Source: Ascaphus truei (Eukaryota; Chordata; Amphibia; Anura; Ascaphidae). Taken from it: 64,000 bases of DNA. Position 1 is the first letter of the stretch. Each line of letters starts with the position of its first letter. Both the position numbers and the translations under genes were made by a program. The notes under the pieces are model-generated. The model made no database searches. It worked only from the letters and a program-made list of their open reading frames with translations, and was not told the origin of the DNA. The stretch spans positions 214,067,245-214,131,244 of the forward strand of contig CM071568.1 of NCBI GenBank assembly GCA_036426205.1, read 5' to 3'. This document shows, piece by piece, positions 44,201 through 54,445 of this stretch.

Positions 44201-47063
44201 TTAGAAGAAGTGTCGCAAGCTATCAAAGAGCTTAAGCCATCAAAGGCACCAGGCCCTGATGGCTTTTCAGGGCTTTACTATAAGAAGTTCTCCGAGTCAC
44301 TTGCCCCGCGGTTGCTCCAAATGTTTAATGCTATATTAGCAGGAGCCCCTATTCCTGAAGATATGCTGCAGGCGTATATATCACTTATACATAAACCTGG
44401 CAACGATCCGCTAAATTGTAAAAGCTATAGGCCAATTTCTCTAATTAATACCGATATAAAAATATATGCTAAATTACTGGCCAACAGATTAAGTCTCATC
44501 CTACACAGACTAATACATCCAGATCAAGTTGGTTTTGTTAAGGGGAGGCAGGCAGCGGATAACACCCGACGATTTATTGATCTGTTGGAATTGGCTAACA
44601 AAAATAACACACAAAGTATGTTATTAAGTCTGGATGCAGAAAAAGCTTTTGATCGGATAGACTGGCATACTTAAAGGAGATGCTCGCGGCTTTTGGCTTC
44701 AGAAATCGGGTGAGTGGACGATTATGTTGCTGTACTCAGGCCCGACCGCCAGGGTCATACATCAGGGCTTCCCCTCGGTCCCATTTCAAATCCAAAGTGG
44801 CACAAGACAGAGATGCCCTTTATCTCCCCTCCTGTTTGCCCTATGTATTGAACCCCTGGCGGCACGAATTTGAGATAGTCCGGATATCTCAGGGTTAAAT
44901 GCTTATTCCCAATCACATAAAGCGGCCCTGTACGCTGATGATATCCTATTAATCATCCCAAAACCCCTCAGATCATTACCTAACCTGTTTGACCTACTAG
45001 ATAAATTCTCTAAGGTCTCTGGGTTCAAGATTAACCAGTCCAAGTCTGAAGCTCTGAATATCAACCTCCCTAGACATACAGAGAAACTACTTAAACTGAA
45101 TTTCAATTTTAACTTGCAAAATAATTCAATAAAATACTTGGGGATCCATATCACCAAAGATGCAAAAAGCATCTATAAGGCAAATTATCCCAACTAATTT
45201 GGACTCTAAAACAAGACCTAATCAGATGGTCTTCCAAGAAGATTTCTTGGATTGGAAGGATACATAGCGTTAAGATGAATCTACTTCCCCGTATCCTATA
45301 CCTCTTCCAGACATTACCTGTGCCACTCAAACTGAAGGACATACTCTCCCTTCAGTCTGGAATATCTAACTTTATCTGGGGAGGTAAAAAACTGAGAGTA
45401 AATAAATTGAATATGAAGAGACCTACTTTAGCAGGGGGCTTAGCGGTACCCTGCCTGTTGTCATATTTTAAAGTGGCTCAATTAAGTCAGATCATACAAT
45501 GGCATTCTGACCCCAAATTAAAAAGATGGATGGAGCTCGAAAGTGCGCTTGCTCCCCTTAATAACCTGATTTGGCTACCTAAAAATCAAGGAAAAACACT
45601 ATATTACCGCTTACCTCAATGGCTAATTCCATTTCTGTCTGGGAAGTATCAAGATTAAAAAACTCACTCACCTCAGCAAGATCTCTGATGTCACCCATTT
45701 GGAATAATCCTAGCTTTGCACCGGGTCTTATTGGTCACAATCACTCAATTTGGAAACAAAAAGGATATAATAGACTCAAAGATCTGGAGGGCTATAATCT
45801 AAAAATTAAATCATTTGACCATCTCAGACTAGAAAAAGACATTCCCCACGCTGAATTCTATAAATACCTCCAGCTCAGAGCATTCTATAATAAATTCGCC
45901 CCATACCCCCCATTGACGAACTTTGAAAAGCTCTGTCGGGCAGAAACCGACACTAAGGGACTCATATCTACGATTTATGGAGAGGTAATCGAATCTGCAG
46001 TCTCAAGGCAACAAATACCATCATTTCGTATTCAATGGGAAAGAGACCTAGGGGAGACCCTGGAAGACGAAGACGAAGAGTGGAACACTATATTCCTGGG
46101 AGCCGCAAAAAGTTCGATATGCACCACACTAAAGGAGAACGCATATAAAGTTCTTATGAGATGGTACCTCACCCCACTCAAATTATCTAAGTTTATACCA
46201 GGGTCCTCCCCACTGTGCCCTAAACAATGTGGAGGAACAGCTGACTTGTTACATATGCTGTGGTCTTGCCCGCAGATATCCCCGGTGTGGGAAAAGATCA
46301 GAAATTGGATCCAGAGAATATTTGATCTCACTATTCCCCCAGACCCTTGGCTGTTTCTTCTGAACAGACCCCTAAAGGGCCTATCAAAGTCACACAATAA
46401 ACTAATTGCACATTTTGCATTAGCCATGCGGTGCGAGATCGCAGCATTATGGAAACGCCCCGATATTCCAATTATCCCAAAGATTCGGAATCGTATTTGG
46501 TTTATCTGCCAGATGGAAAAGTTAACGAGCTTAGTTAACGACACTGGTGACAACTATCTAAAAGTCTGGGCTCCTTGGCTAGCTCAGACAGACATCCCTG
46601 GGGTAGAGCGTAACACAATTTGGCTATAATAGTAATAAATGCGTTCTCCTTCAGGGAAGGGAAAACCATGTCCACACTTAGAACCTCACACTCCTTATGA
46701 TCAATCACTTATATTCTCACACGACCCCGTTGGTTGTTACACAGCTCTTGAACCATCTCAGTAGCCTCCAGAAGCCGTGGCATCCTCACCCTCTGAACCC
46801 CCTTCCCTCTTTCCGTCCCCCTACCCCCCTCCCCCCTTTTTTTTTTCTTCTCTTCCCCCATTTATAACAATTTTCATTTTACCCCAGTCCCTCACAATAT
46901 GAATGACGATCTCCTCTCAGGTTAAGTAGGGCTCGAAAAACCGCGTGTGCTTGTTATGCTTATGTTATTGTACATTTTATGCTACCCTGCTCAATGTGCA
47001 ACTGATTTGTTTTTTATGTATACCATGCATTTATTCATTAATAAAATACAAGTTATAAAAAAA
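41236..47063 (+). mobile_element. L1-type LINE inserted into PLE C
   Basis: This 5.8 kb plus-strand element is flanked by a perfect 16 bp duplication and ends in an A-rich tail (ACAAGTTATAAAAAAAA). Its order is a CpG-rich start (GCGCGCTTGGGGCGTGACGT), an AT-rich section (41480-42335) with recurrent TATAGGTTA words, a C/T-rich leader, then a broken ORF2 (42833-46629) and a pyrimidine-rich 3' UTR. No L1 ORF1 is recognisable; only an 80-codon frame opens at 41233. The perfect duplication argues for a fairly recent insertion of an already defective or quickly damaged copy. Confidence 0.8.
42833..46629 (+). pseudogene. L1 ORF2: APE endonuclease and reverse transcriptase, broken
   Basis: The endonuclease part reads LISHNVKGFNSPIKR, QETHF, IAGDFNITM, SRIDYLFV and SDHAP, in the expected order from 42833 to about 43520. 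A TGA near 43121 interrupts it. RT motifs follow: [48 protein letters not shown] (motif A), a frameshifted [15 protein letters not shown] (motif B, about 44800) and YADDILLI (motif C, about 44932). The C-terminal CPKQC-x7-H-x4-C cluster (about 46220-46270) is intact. At least one stop and about four frame changes break the gene, so it is inactive. The catalytic motifs themselves remain readable. Confidence 0.85.
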
Positions 47064-47079
47064 AAGATACATTTTAATG
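47064..47079. repeat. L1 target-site duplication, right copy
   Basis: Exact copy of 41220-41235, directly after the A-rich L1 tail. Confidence 0.85.
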
Positions 47080-47390
47080 ATATTAAAGTAAAATATAACA
47101 AAGTGAATAAGTCACTATGGTGATCAAAACACATACAACAAGACAAACAATGTGTACATAATTAACAAAAACTGCAAACCAAGGTGTAACTAGATGGTGA
47201 GTACCAATACTCCAACTAAATGATAAGACTTAATAAGTCATAATGAATAGTTACTAACCCTTGGGTGCAGTACTAATAATGTGAGTTAAAAACTGTTTAA
47301 AACAAACAGGTGATAAGCAGACTGAGTCATATAAATATAATTAAATGACTGATATTGTTCCTCCAATAACAAAATAATTACCAGCAATGT
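47064..47390. repeat. PLE C inverted end, left arm (continued from 41146-41235)
   Basis: Reverse complement of about 53225-53590: both contain GTGATCAAAACACATACAAC, AATTAACAAAAACTGCAAAC and TTGTTCCTCCAATAACAAAA in order. The arm is interrupted by the L1 at 41236. Confidence 0.75.
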
Positions 47391-47409
47391 TAACTACTCA
47401 CATAAGCAA

Positions 47410-48345
47410 AAAACAAAATGTAATGCTAAGAGGCACGGATCAGTGTCCGTATCAGTTTATAGACCCTAGTAATGCCTAAAAATGAACACTGCAACTGACT
47501 AAAAAAGAGCCCACAAAATGTGTTTAAATAGCTCAGAGGCACGGATCGTAGCCATATCAAGTTATAGCCTCCTAAATAAACAAATAGTCGTGAAAAATAG
47601 TAAATGAGTAGCTATACAAATAATAAGAATACAATGAGGAACAAGGGTATCGCAAACAGGTAGGGTGAATTAATGCAGGTAGCCAGGAGTGTAGAAAGCA
47701 GGAAGCATGACAGCTGCAAATGGAACCCAATACAATGAATAGGTTACACTCTGTATGATGTCTGTAAAAGATAGCCTCAGGAGTTGCTACTACCACCCTA
47801 ATTAAGTGGAGCATGGCACAACCTAACATATATTGTCATATGTAGCCAGTGTAGTAATGTAGCAACAATATTTATAATATCCAGGCTCCTAGCAAGTATA
47901 GAGTATCAGACCTGCATCTCGGCGACTTGTGAGTCCTACCAGCACTCCGATCAGTTCAACCCCTTACTGTTGCGTCCCAGCGTCATGACATCAGTCTGGT
48001 CCTGCCTCCCACCTGACGTACGTTTCGCAGGGGCGCTTTGTCAAAGGTGGTGACGTCTGTGTGGACTGAGAGAGTATTTGTATGCAACTAATCACCAATG
48101 AAACAGTGATATACAGCAGCTGAGTGTAACCATCAATGGGCTATTGCACTAATGAGGACAACAGAGAGGCAGCTCAAACAAAGCAAAACCCAGGGAAGAA
48201 ATAAAGGCACAATAAAGTCTTATCTTAAAGACACAGTGTGGTAATTGTGTCCTGAAAGAAGCAGAAAACCCTGAGATGAAACCATTTCATAATAAAGCCT
48301 TTCTTAAAGACACAGTGTGGTAATTGTGTCAGAGAGAGAGAATTA
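47410..48345 (-). repeat. PLE C tail with short tandem repeats
   Basis: Two tandem pairs are visible. AGAGGCACGGATC begins repeats at about 47430 and 47530. TTAAAGACACAGTGTGGTAA occurs at about 48223 and 48305. The tail lies downstream of the PLE C endonuclease on the sense (minus) strand. Confidence 0.6.
48009..48050 (-). ncRNA. Hammerhead-like motif in PLE C tail with U3/A8 core
   Basis: The minus strand reads helix I CCACCU, core UUGACAA, one extra A, helix II GCG-CCCC-UGC, GAAA, palindromic CGUACG, cleavage-type GUC, then AGGUGG closing helix I with six perfect pairs. Relative to CUGANGA, C3 is U and G8 is A, so the C3-G8 pair is replaced by U-A. The palindromic short helix III would suit dimer formation. 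Confidence 0.6.
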
Positions 48346-48469
48346 CTCATACATGCATGTTAGATGAGATAATCACAGCCAGGTAAGTAGGGTGAGTGAG
48401 ATAATCAACCTTTTAGGAGAAAGGTGTATTGAAACCACTGTCAAAGTGTAGAAAAAGGGGTATTAACTT

Positions 48470-49043
48470 TCAAATAAAGGGAGAGAACAAAAAGCCCTCA
48501 TTAATACCCCTTGGCGCTAGTGTTCCCAGGATATAAATCCATTTGGATTCTTTTTGCAGGATTAGACGGTTCCAATCCCCACCTCTCGGGTTGGGGGGAA
48601 CACTTTCTATTACCAGAAATATTATGTCAGTGGTATCTCCATTGTGATTAGCCAAGGGGGTATCAAGATGGTTCCAGATAGCCCCCAGATGTTCTAAAAT
48701 ACATTGGCGAAATTCTCTTATTGTCTTGCCAACGTACTTTTTATGACACTGGCATACAACCTGATAAATCACACCTTTCGTGCGGCAGTTAATAAACCGT
48801 AAAGGATTTGGTGTCATTCCAATTGGAAAATGTATTCGTTACAGAGAGATGTGAACAGGCTTTACAGCCCTGGCATTTAAAGTTGCCAGTAGATCTATTA
48901 GTTAGCCAACTGTTCAGTAGAGGGGGTTTAAGATGACTATGAACCAATTTATCCTTGAGGTTCAAGGCCCTCCTACTGACCAATGTAGGGGTTGACTTTA
49001 GGACTTCTTTAAGGTCTTGGTCTTCAGTGAGAATACGCCAGTG
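48470..49043 (-). pseudogene. PLE C C-terminus: zinc cluster and GIY-YIG endonuclease
   Basis: Minus-strand frames give HWRILTEDQDLKEVL, then FKCQGCKACSHL (a zinc-type cluster), then after one frameshift RFINCRTKGVIYQVVCQC with HKKYVGKT (GIY-YIG). The end reads ILQKESKWIYILGTLAPRGI. The stop is at 48470. The protein continues directly from the RT part at 52378-52390 once PLE B is removed: both sides share HW-IL at the target duplication. A frameshift near 48817 breaks it. Confidence 0.75.
49030..49043. repeat. PLE B target-site duplication, left copy
   Basis: AGAATACGCCAGTG, matching AGAATATGCCAGTG at 52377-52390 with one difference. It encodes the shared HW-IL residues of PLE C. Confidence 0.75.
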
Positions 49044-49259
49044 AACAGAATATATTGCACAACTAACAAACCTCTAATAATATCAGTGATCAATTGTGTA
49101 TTAACATAAACCCTACTAGTTTCAACCAAATGGTAAAACCACAAAAAACCACTGTGTGATGAAAAAATTAAGAATTTTTACATAACCGTGTAATGTGGTA
49201 CATAGAGCGTCTGCTGCTATAAATCAGGGGGTGGCTCGGCACCCCCCAAACACTAAAGA

Positions 49260-49520
49260 TACGGAGACAAAAAAACAGCGCACAACGGAAATAGTGAAGT
49301 ATGAAAATTACAAGTGTATATTAAAATGAGGGATAAATATTCTGCATACATCAAGGTGCTAGGACATAAGCATTGAGTGTGTACAACACACAAGTTACCA
49401 CTCGGCAGCTTTTGGTACAGTAGTCAGGAGCTTGCTTCCTTTTGGCCAGCGTCTAGGGCAGCAGCTGTGATGTTTTCCTTCCTAGGAACACCCCGGCACT
49501 CGATCACCGCCTCTATGGAA
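49260..49520. repeat. PLE B inverted repeat, 3' arm
   Basis: Reverse complement of 52120-52376, with matching blocks such as AGGTGCTAGGACATAAGCAT, TTACCACTCGGCAGC and CGCCTCTATGGAA. Differences are scattered substitutions and single-base indels. Confidence 0.85.
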
Positions 49521-49843
49521 TCCTTCCCTCTGGTCAGCTGGGCTCCAGGTAATCTGAACGATCTGCAGCCTGCAGTCGCACTCCGGAGGTCCCCGGATTG
49601 AGCAGTGAGGGCTTGGATGGTTCACAATGTTCTCCGGTTAGTGCAGCCACAAACGGAGACAAACTTGCTGGCTGAGAACAAAACTCCAATAAACAACGCT
49701 ACCGCTCCTTGCTGGGGCGCTGCGGAGTGACGTCACAGTCGCGATTTCAAAGAGCATAACACAGGAGTGAAAAATCGTCTCTAGAGTGCCCAATGTTCAC
49801 AAGAATGATAAAATAGCAATGAAACATATAGACCAAAGTATAT

Positions 49844-49879
49844 CCTACGCGTTTCGTAGTACAAACTACTTCATCAGGG
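49844..49879 (-). ncRNA. Hammerhead-like motif in PLE B tail, core intact
   Basis: The minus strand reads CCCUGAUGA, an extra A, the perfect helix II hairpin GUAGU-UUGU-ACUAC, GAAA, CGCG and UA, then GG. Both conserved core segments are complete and the GUA triplet obeys the NUH rule. Helix III is only the self-complementary CGCG, as in PLE hammerheads thought to work as dimers. It lies about 310 nt past the ORF stop. Confidence 0.65.
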
Positions 49880-50191
49880 AAAAAGTAATAATTTCCCAGA
49901 GATAATATATACCTCTCAAACACATCCCATTGGTCAACCAATTTGGAGATAATTAATCAATCACCTGGGTAGTGTAGCAATCAGTATGACTGGCGAAATG
50001 TGGGATTAGGTAAAACAACAACTTTATTAACAATGAAATTTAAAATACAACCTCACGTATAAAAAACAGTTTAAAAAATCTGTAATAAAAGAAACACATA
50101 ATTAGCATATTTAAAAACTAGCAACCAATAACAGCACAGATAGAGGAAGGGAGGAGATGTCACGTACTTTAATTAATCTGGACTACAATAT

Positions 50192-52119
50192 TCAGTAAAG
50201 TGCCCAGATGTCAACATCCTCATTTAACCCTTTTGGGGACATTGTATCTAATTTATGTATCCAATACGTTTCTCTAGAAGATAGGGTTTTAACCCTATCT
50301 CCACCCCTCCTATTTCCAGGAATTTGTTGGATCCCCTTAAAGGTCAAACTTGAGGGATCTTTATTATGGTGGGTCAGGAAATGCGTAGACACACTATGCT
50401 TATCAAAAGCCATTTTTAATATTTCTGACATGTTCTTGTACTCGAACTTTGAGACTACGTTTGGTCCTGCCAACATATTGGTATACGCATGCACATTCCA
50501 ATAGGTATACAGTGTATGTAGATGTACATAAAATAAAGTCATCAATGGGAAAGATCTCGTTACTAATTTTAGAAACAAACTTGCTCCTATCCGGGTGTAA
50601 AAATTTGCAAATTGAGCACTTGCCACAAATATGGTTTCCTTTAGGCTTAGAACCCAACCACCCTCTTTGACATAATGTATCCGGGGTTTGGTATATGTCA
50701 CTTGGTGCTAACAGATTTTTTAAGTTTTTTGCCCTTCTATAAATAAATTGTGGTCTCGTGCTCAAATGTGGCCCCAGAATTGGATCATTGCACAAGATGA
50801 CCCAATGTTTTGTAAAGGTTTTTTCTATATCTTTATGCACAGAATTAAAATCAGTAATAAAATCCACATTCAAAGTGTCATTATTTACAGTCTGCATTTT
50901 ATTTTTCCTATTTCTAGATCCACTTTGGATTAACATGTCTCTACGATCCATACTGCGTACCCTCTCAATTTCTTTCTTGAGCAGTTCTCTGGGATAACCT
51001 CTCTCTCTAAACCTATGAAGCAATTTGTTAGCCTGATCATTAAATACCTCTATATTACTGCAGTTACATCTGAGTCTGACGAATTGTCCTCCTGGTATGT
51101 TATTTTTCCATGAATTTTTATGATTACTATTCGCCATAAGCAGATTGTTAGTATCCATCTCCTTAAAGAAGGTCTCTGTCTCTACGGTTCCATCCGCAAG
51201 GGCTGTAAGTCTAAGGTCAAGGAAGTCTACCTGAGCAGCATTAACCTTATGTGTAAAAACAAGATTGTAATCGTTTACATTAAGATAAGCTACAAATGCA
51301 TTAGCTGACTCACGGTCGCCATCCCAAACACACAGGATGTCGTCTATGTAACGTCTCCATACTACGACATTCCTGTGGAAGGGTTTTTCTGGCGTGATAA
51401 CCTGTGACTCCCATTCTCCCACGTACAGGTTTGCGAAACTGGGGGCAAATCTTGTCCCCATTGCAGTTCCGCAAACCTGTAGGTAGAAGCTGGATAAAAA
51501 CAAAAAATAATTATGTTTCAATATAAACCCTATTGACTGAAGGATGAATTCCCTATTAAGTGGATGCAATTGGAGGTCTGATTCCAAAAAGGAACTCACG
51601 GCATTCATTCCCTTTTGATGGGGTATGTGCGTATAGAGGGCTTTGATATCACAAGTAATCCATAAATAGGAGCTTTTCCATTTGAACCCATTGAATAAAT
51701 TTAAAACTGCAGTTGAATCTTTCAGGTAGGATGTTAATCTGCTCACGTATGGCTGGAGGAAAAAATCCACATACTGGCTCAGGTTGGCTGTCATAGATTG
51801 TATACCCGATACTATGGGGTGCCCAGGTGGATCTACTAGGGCCTTATGCATCTTAGGCAGATGATAGAATATAGGGATCCTAGGAAATTCAGTAAATAGG
51901 AAAGCAAACTCAGTTGTGGTAATAATGGACAAAGACACTGCATTGTCTAACAATACCTTAAGCTCTTTCAAATATTCAGTAGTGGGATCCTTGGACAATT
52001 TTGCATAAAAAGATATATCATTCATGAGTCTTAGTGCTTCTTTCTCATAGTCACATCTAGTTTGTACTACTACGCCCCCACCTTTATCTGCCTGTCTGAT
52101 AATAAGGCTTTTATTTCTT
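50192..52119 (-). pseudogene. PLE B RT and GIY-YIG endonuclease, 5'-truncated, one frameshift
   Basis: The frame is open from the arm junction (52119) and starts at RQADKGGG. Counting from the first Met (52025): motif A CDIKALYTH with Asp126; motif B GTAMGTRFAPSFAN at 186; motif C YIDD at 226-229. The zinc cluster ICGKCSIC starts at 466 and GIY-YIG (TVYLLECACVYQYVGRT) at 504. The frame is lost after about residue 538. The C-terminus, including RETYWIHKLDTMSPKGLNE, continues in another frame to 50192. The RT catalytic residues are intact; missing N-terminal sequence and the frameshift make a working protein unlikely. Confidence 0.85.
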
Positions 52120-52376
52120 TTCCATAGAGGCGGTGATGGAGTGCCGGGGTGTTCCTAGGAAGGAAAACATCACAGCTGCTGCCCTAGACGCTGGCCATAA
52201 GGAAGCAAGCTCCTGACTCCTGTACCAACAGCTGCCGAGTGGTAACTTGTGTGTTGTACACACTCAATGCTTATGTCCTAGCACCTTGATGTACGCAGAA
52301 TATTTATCCCTCATTTTAATATACACTTGTAATTTTCATACTTCACTATTTGCGTTGTGTGCTGTTTTTCTGTCTC
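52120..52376. repeat. PLE B inverted repeat, 5' arm
   Basis: An antisense copy of the element's tail is joined directly to the truncated ORF at 52119/52120. Such 5' inverted tail copies are known for PLEs. Confidence 0.85.
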
Positions 52377-52390
52377 AGAATATGCCAGTG
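52377..52390. repeat. PLE B target-site duplication, right copy
   Basis: AGAATATGCCAGTG; see 49030-49043. Confidence 0.75.
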
Positions 52391-53206
52391 TCTGCTTAGT
52401 ATGGTATTGATTTCAGACCACTGATTATTATAAGTTCCCACAAAACTAATCAATTTTGAGTCCTGAGAGTTGGTTGTATTGTTACTTAATAGAGTGTTTC
52501 TATCAGTAAATTTGGCTCTTTGATATGCTTTAGAAATCGATCTATGGCTGTAGCCACACCCTGTAAACCTCTCTCTCATCTTACTTGCTTCTGTCTCAAA
52601 AGCAGTCAGTGTCGAACAGTTTCTGCGGGTTCTCAGAAACTGACCAATGGGAATACCTTCCTTTAATCGTCTTGGATGGTGACTCTCAAAACGTAAAAGG
52701 CGTAAATTACGTAAATTACTATGGCACATTTCCCTGATATAGCTACAGTATACTTTAACTAATGCTTTATAGAGGGACATTTGTACAGACTACAATTTGA
52801 ATATAGCAGTCGTTTCGCGATGTATAGTCGTTTCGACTTTATCATCAGTTCCCCTCATGATTTTAAGGTCTAAGAATGTTATTTCATGTGAGCTGATCTC
52901 ATAGGTGAGATGTAGATTAAAGTGATTGGTATTGAGGATTTTGATGAATTCAATAAACAACGCCTGTGTCCCCTGCCACAGGATCAGGACGTCGTCTATG
53001 TAGCGGACCCATAAAGAGATGTGAGAAGTGAATATCTCATTCACTTCCTGAAAGACCACCTCCGCCTCCCACCAGCCAAGATAGAGATTAGCATAGGTGG
53101 GGGCGCAGGTGGTCCCCATCGCCGTACCTCTTAGTTGATTATATATGGTACCATTAAAGGTGAAGTAATTGTGGGTCAAGATGAACCTCAATGGGTCCAA
53201 TACCAA
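52378..53206 (-). pseudogene. PLE C reverse transcriptase fragment with a 92 bp intruder
   Basis: The 5' part (53206-52805) gives YNQLRGTAMGTTCAPTYANL (motif B), WVRYIDDVLILW (motif C) and ITFLDLKIMRG, and breaks off after ETTIHRETTA. The 3' part (about 52710-52378) resumes with LLRFESHHPRRLKEG, IGQFLRTRRNC and SRHWHIL. Between them sits a 92 bp piece (52713-52804) foreign to PLEs. Motif A and everything upstream are absent. Confidence 0.8.
52713..52804. repeat. 92 bp segment copied into PLE C
   Basis: Base-for-base identical, by eye, to 53674-53765 in the LINE fragment outside PLE C. AAATTAC occurs at the left junction twice (GTAAATTACGTAAATTAC), offering microhomology. Confidence 0.8.
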
Positions 53207-53224
53207 TCGATTGTGTGTTGTATA

Positions 53225-53650
53225 TTCGCAGCTCCTGCTACCATTGCTGGTAATTATTTTGTTATTGGAGGAACAATATCAGTCATTTAATTATATATAT
53301 ATTTATATGACTCAGTCTGCATATCACCTGTTTATTTTAAACAGTTTTTTAACTCACATTATTAGTGCTGCACCCAAGGGTTAGTAGCTATTCATTTTGA
53401 CTTATTTAAGTCTGATCATTTAGTTGGAGTATTGGTACTCACTATTTAGTTACACCTTGGTTTGCAGTTTTTGTTAATTATGTACACATTGTTTGTCTTG
53501 TTGTATGTGTTTTGATCACCATAGTGACTTATTCACTTTGTTATATTTTACTTTAATATCATTAAAATGTATCTTAATTAAATAATCATATCATCCGCAA
53601 CATATCGAGTGCTCGCAATGGGGTTTGCTTTCTTTAGTTTTCATTCATTA
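53225..53650. repeat. PLE C inverted end, right arm
   Basis: Pairs with 41146-41235 plus 47064-47390 (L1 removed), including ATAATCATATCATCCGCAAC and TTAATATCATTAAAATGTAT. Confidence 0.7.
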
Positions 53651-53673
53651 AAATCCAAAAGGATCCATTGTGG

Positions 53674-54445
53674 AAATTACTATGGCACATTTCCCTGATA
53701 TAGCTACAGTATACTTTAACTAATGCTTTATAGAGGGACATTTGTACAGACTACAATTTGAATATGGAGCACAGTTTTGGGCACCACTTCATAAAAAAGA
53801 CATTATGGAACTAGAAAAAGTGCAGAGAAGAGCGAGGAAATCAATAAAAGGGATGGAAAAGCTGAACTATTAGGAGAGGATAGCTCATTTAGATGTGTTT
53901 ACATTACAAAAGAGGCAAGTAAAAAGGGATATGATAACTATATACAAATATAATCCAGGACAATACAAGGAGAATTCAAAATAACTATTCATCCCAAGGG
54001 CAGTACAAATGACACAACGGCATCTCTTAAGATTGGAGGAAAGGAGATTTCACCAGCAACTAAGGAAGGGTTCTTTACCGTAAGGGCAGTTAAAGGTGGA
54101 ATTCATTACCCATGGAGACTGATGGCACAATAGATTTCTTCCAAAAAAGAGTGGAAATCTTTATAGAAAGGAAAGGTATATAGGTATACCAAGTAAGTAA
54201 ACATGGTAGGGATGTTTATCCAGGGAGAAATCTGATTGTCATTATTTGGAGTCGGGAAGAAATTTAATTTTCCCCTTATTAGGCATCATTGTATGATGTT
54301 TCACTGTGGGTTTTTTTTGTTTGTCTTCCTCTGGATCAATATACTGTAAATACAAATATAGGATAAGTATCTGTCTTCTAAATTTAGCATAGGTTTCACT
54401 TGATGGACGCATGTCTTTTTTTCAACCTCATCTACTATGTAACTA
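53674..54445 (+). pseudogene. CR1/L2-type LINE ORF2 C-terminus and 3' tail
   Basis: A plus-strand frame gives EYGAQFWAPLHKKDIMELEK then VQRRARKSI, LQKRQVKRDMITIYKY and, after small shifts, RAVKGWNSLPMETDG. This is the region after the RT domain in CR1/L2 LINEs. The 3' UTR includes CTTCCTCTGGATCAATATAC and ends TTTTTTTCAACCTCATCTAC, shared with 14625-14905. The RT catalytic core is absent. It may be the locus into which PLE C inserted. Confidence 0.65.

Larger units (their letters stand above)
49044..52376 (-). mobile_element. PLE B, Penelope-like element inserted in PLE C
   Basis: A 3.3 kb minus-strand element bounded by a 14 bp target duplication. On the sense strand it starts with an inverted copy (52376-52120) of its own distal tail. 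It then enters the ORF in mid-protein at KRNKSLIIRQADKGGG, continues through RT and GIY-YIG to 50192, carries a hammerhead-like motif (49879-49844), and ends with the tail that includes the other arm (49520-49260). It is 5'-truncated and has one frameshift in the endonuclease, so probably inactive. Confidence 0.8.
41146..53650 (-). mobile_element. PLE C, Penelope-like element split by later insertions
   Basis: The outer element of a nest. Its left end (41146-41235 plus 47064-47390 once the L1 is removed) is an inverted copy of its right end (about 53225-53650). In between on the minus strand lie RT pieces (53206-52378), the GIY-YIG part (49043-48470) and a tail with tandem repeats and a hammerhead-like motif (48050-48009). 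Without the L1 and PLE B it would be roughly 3.3 kb and 5'-truncated, beginning within the RT. It is inactive. Confidence 0.7.

Noticed and set aside
46032..46553. 173-codon minus-strand frame
   Set aside because: Antisense shadow of the L1 ORF2 C-terminal region.
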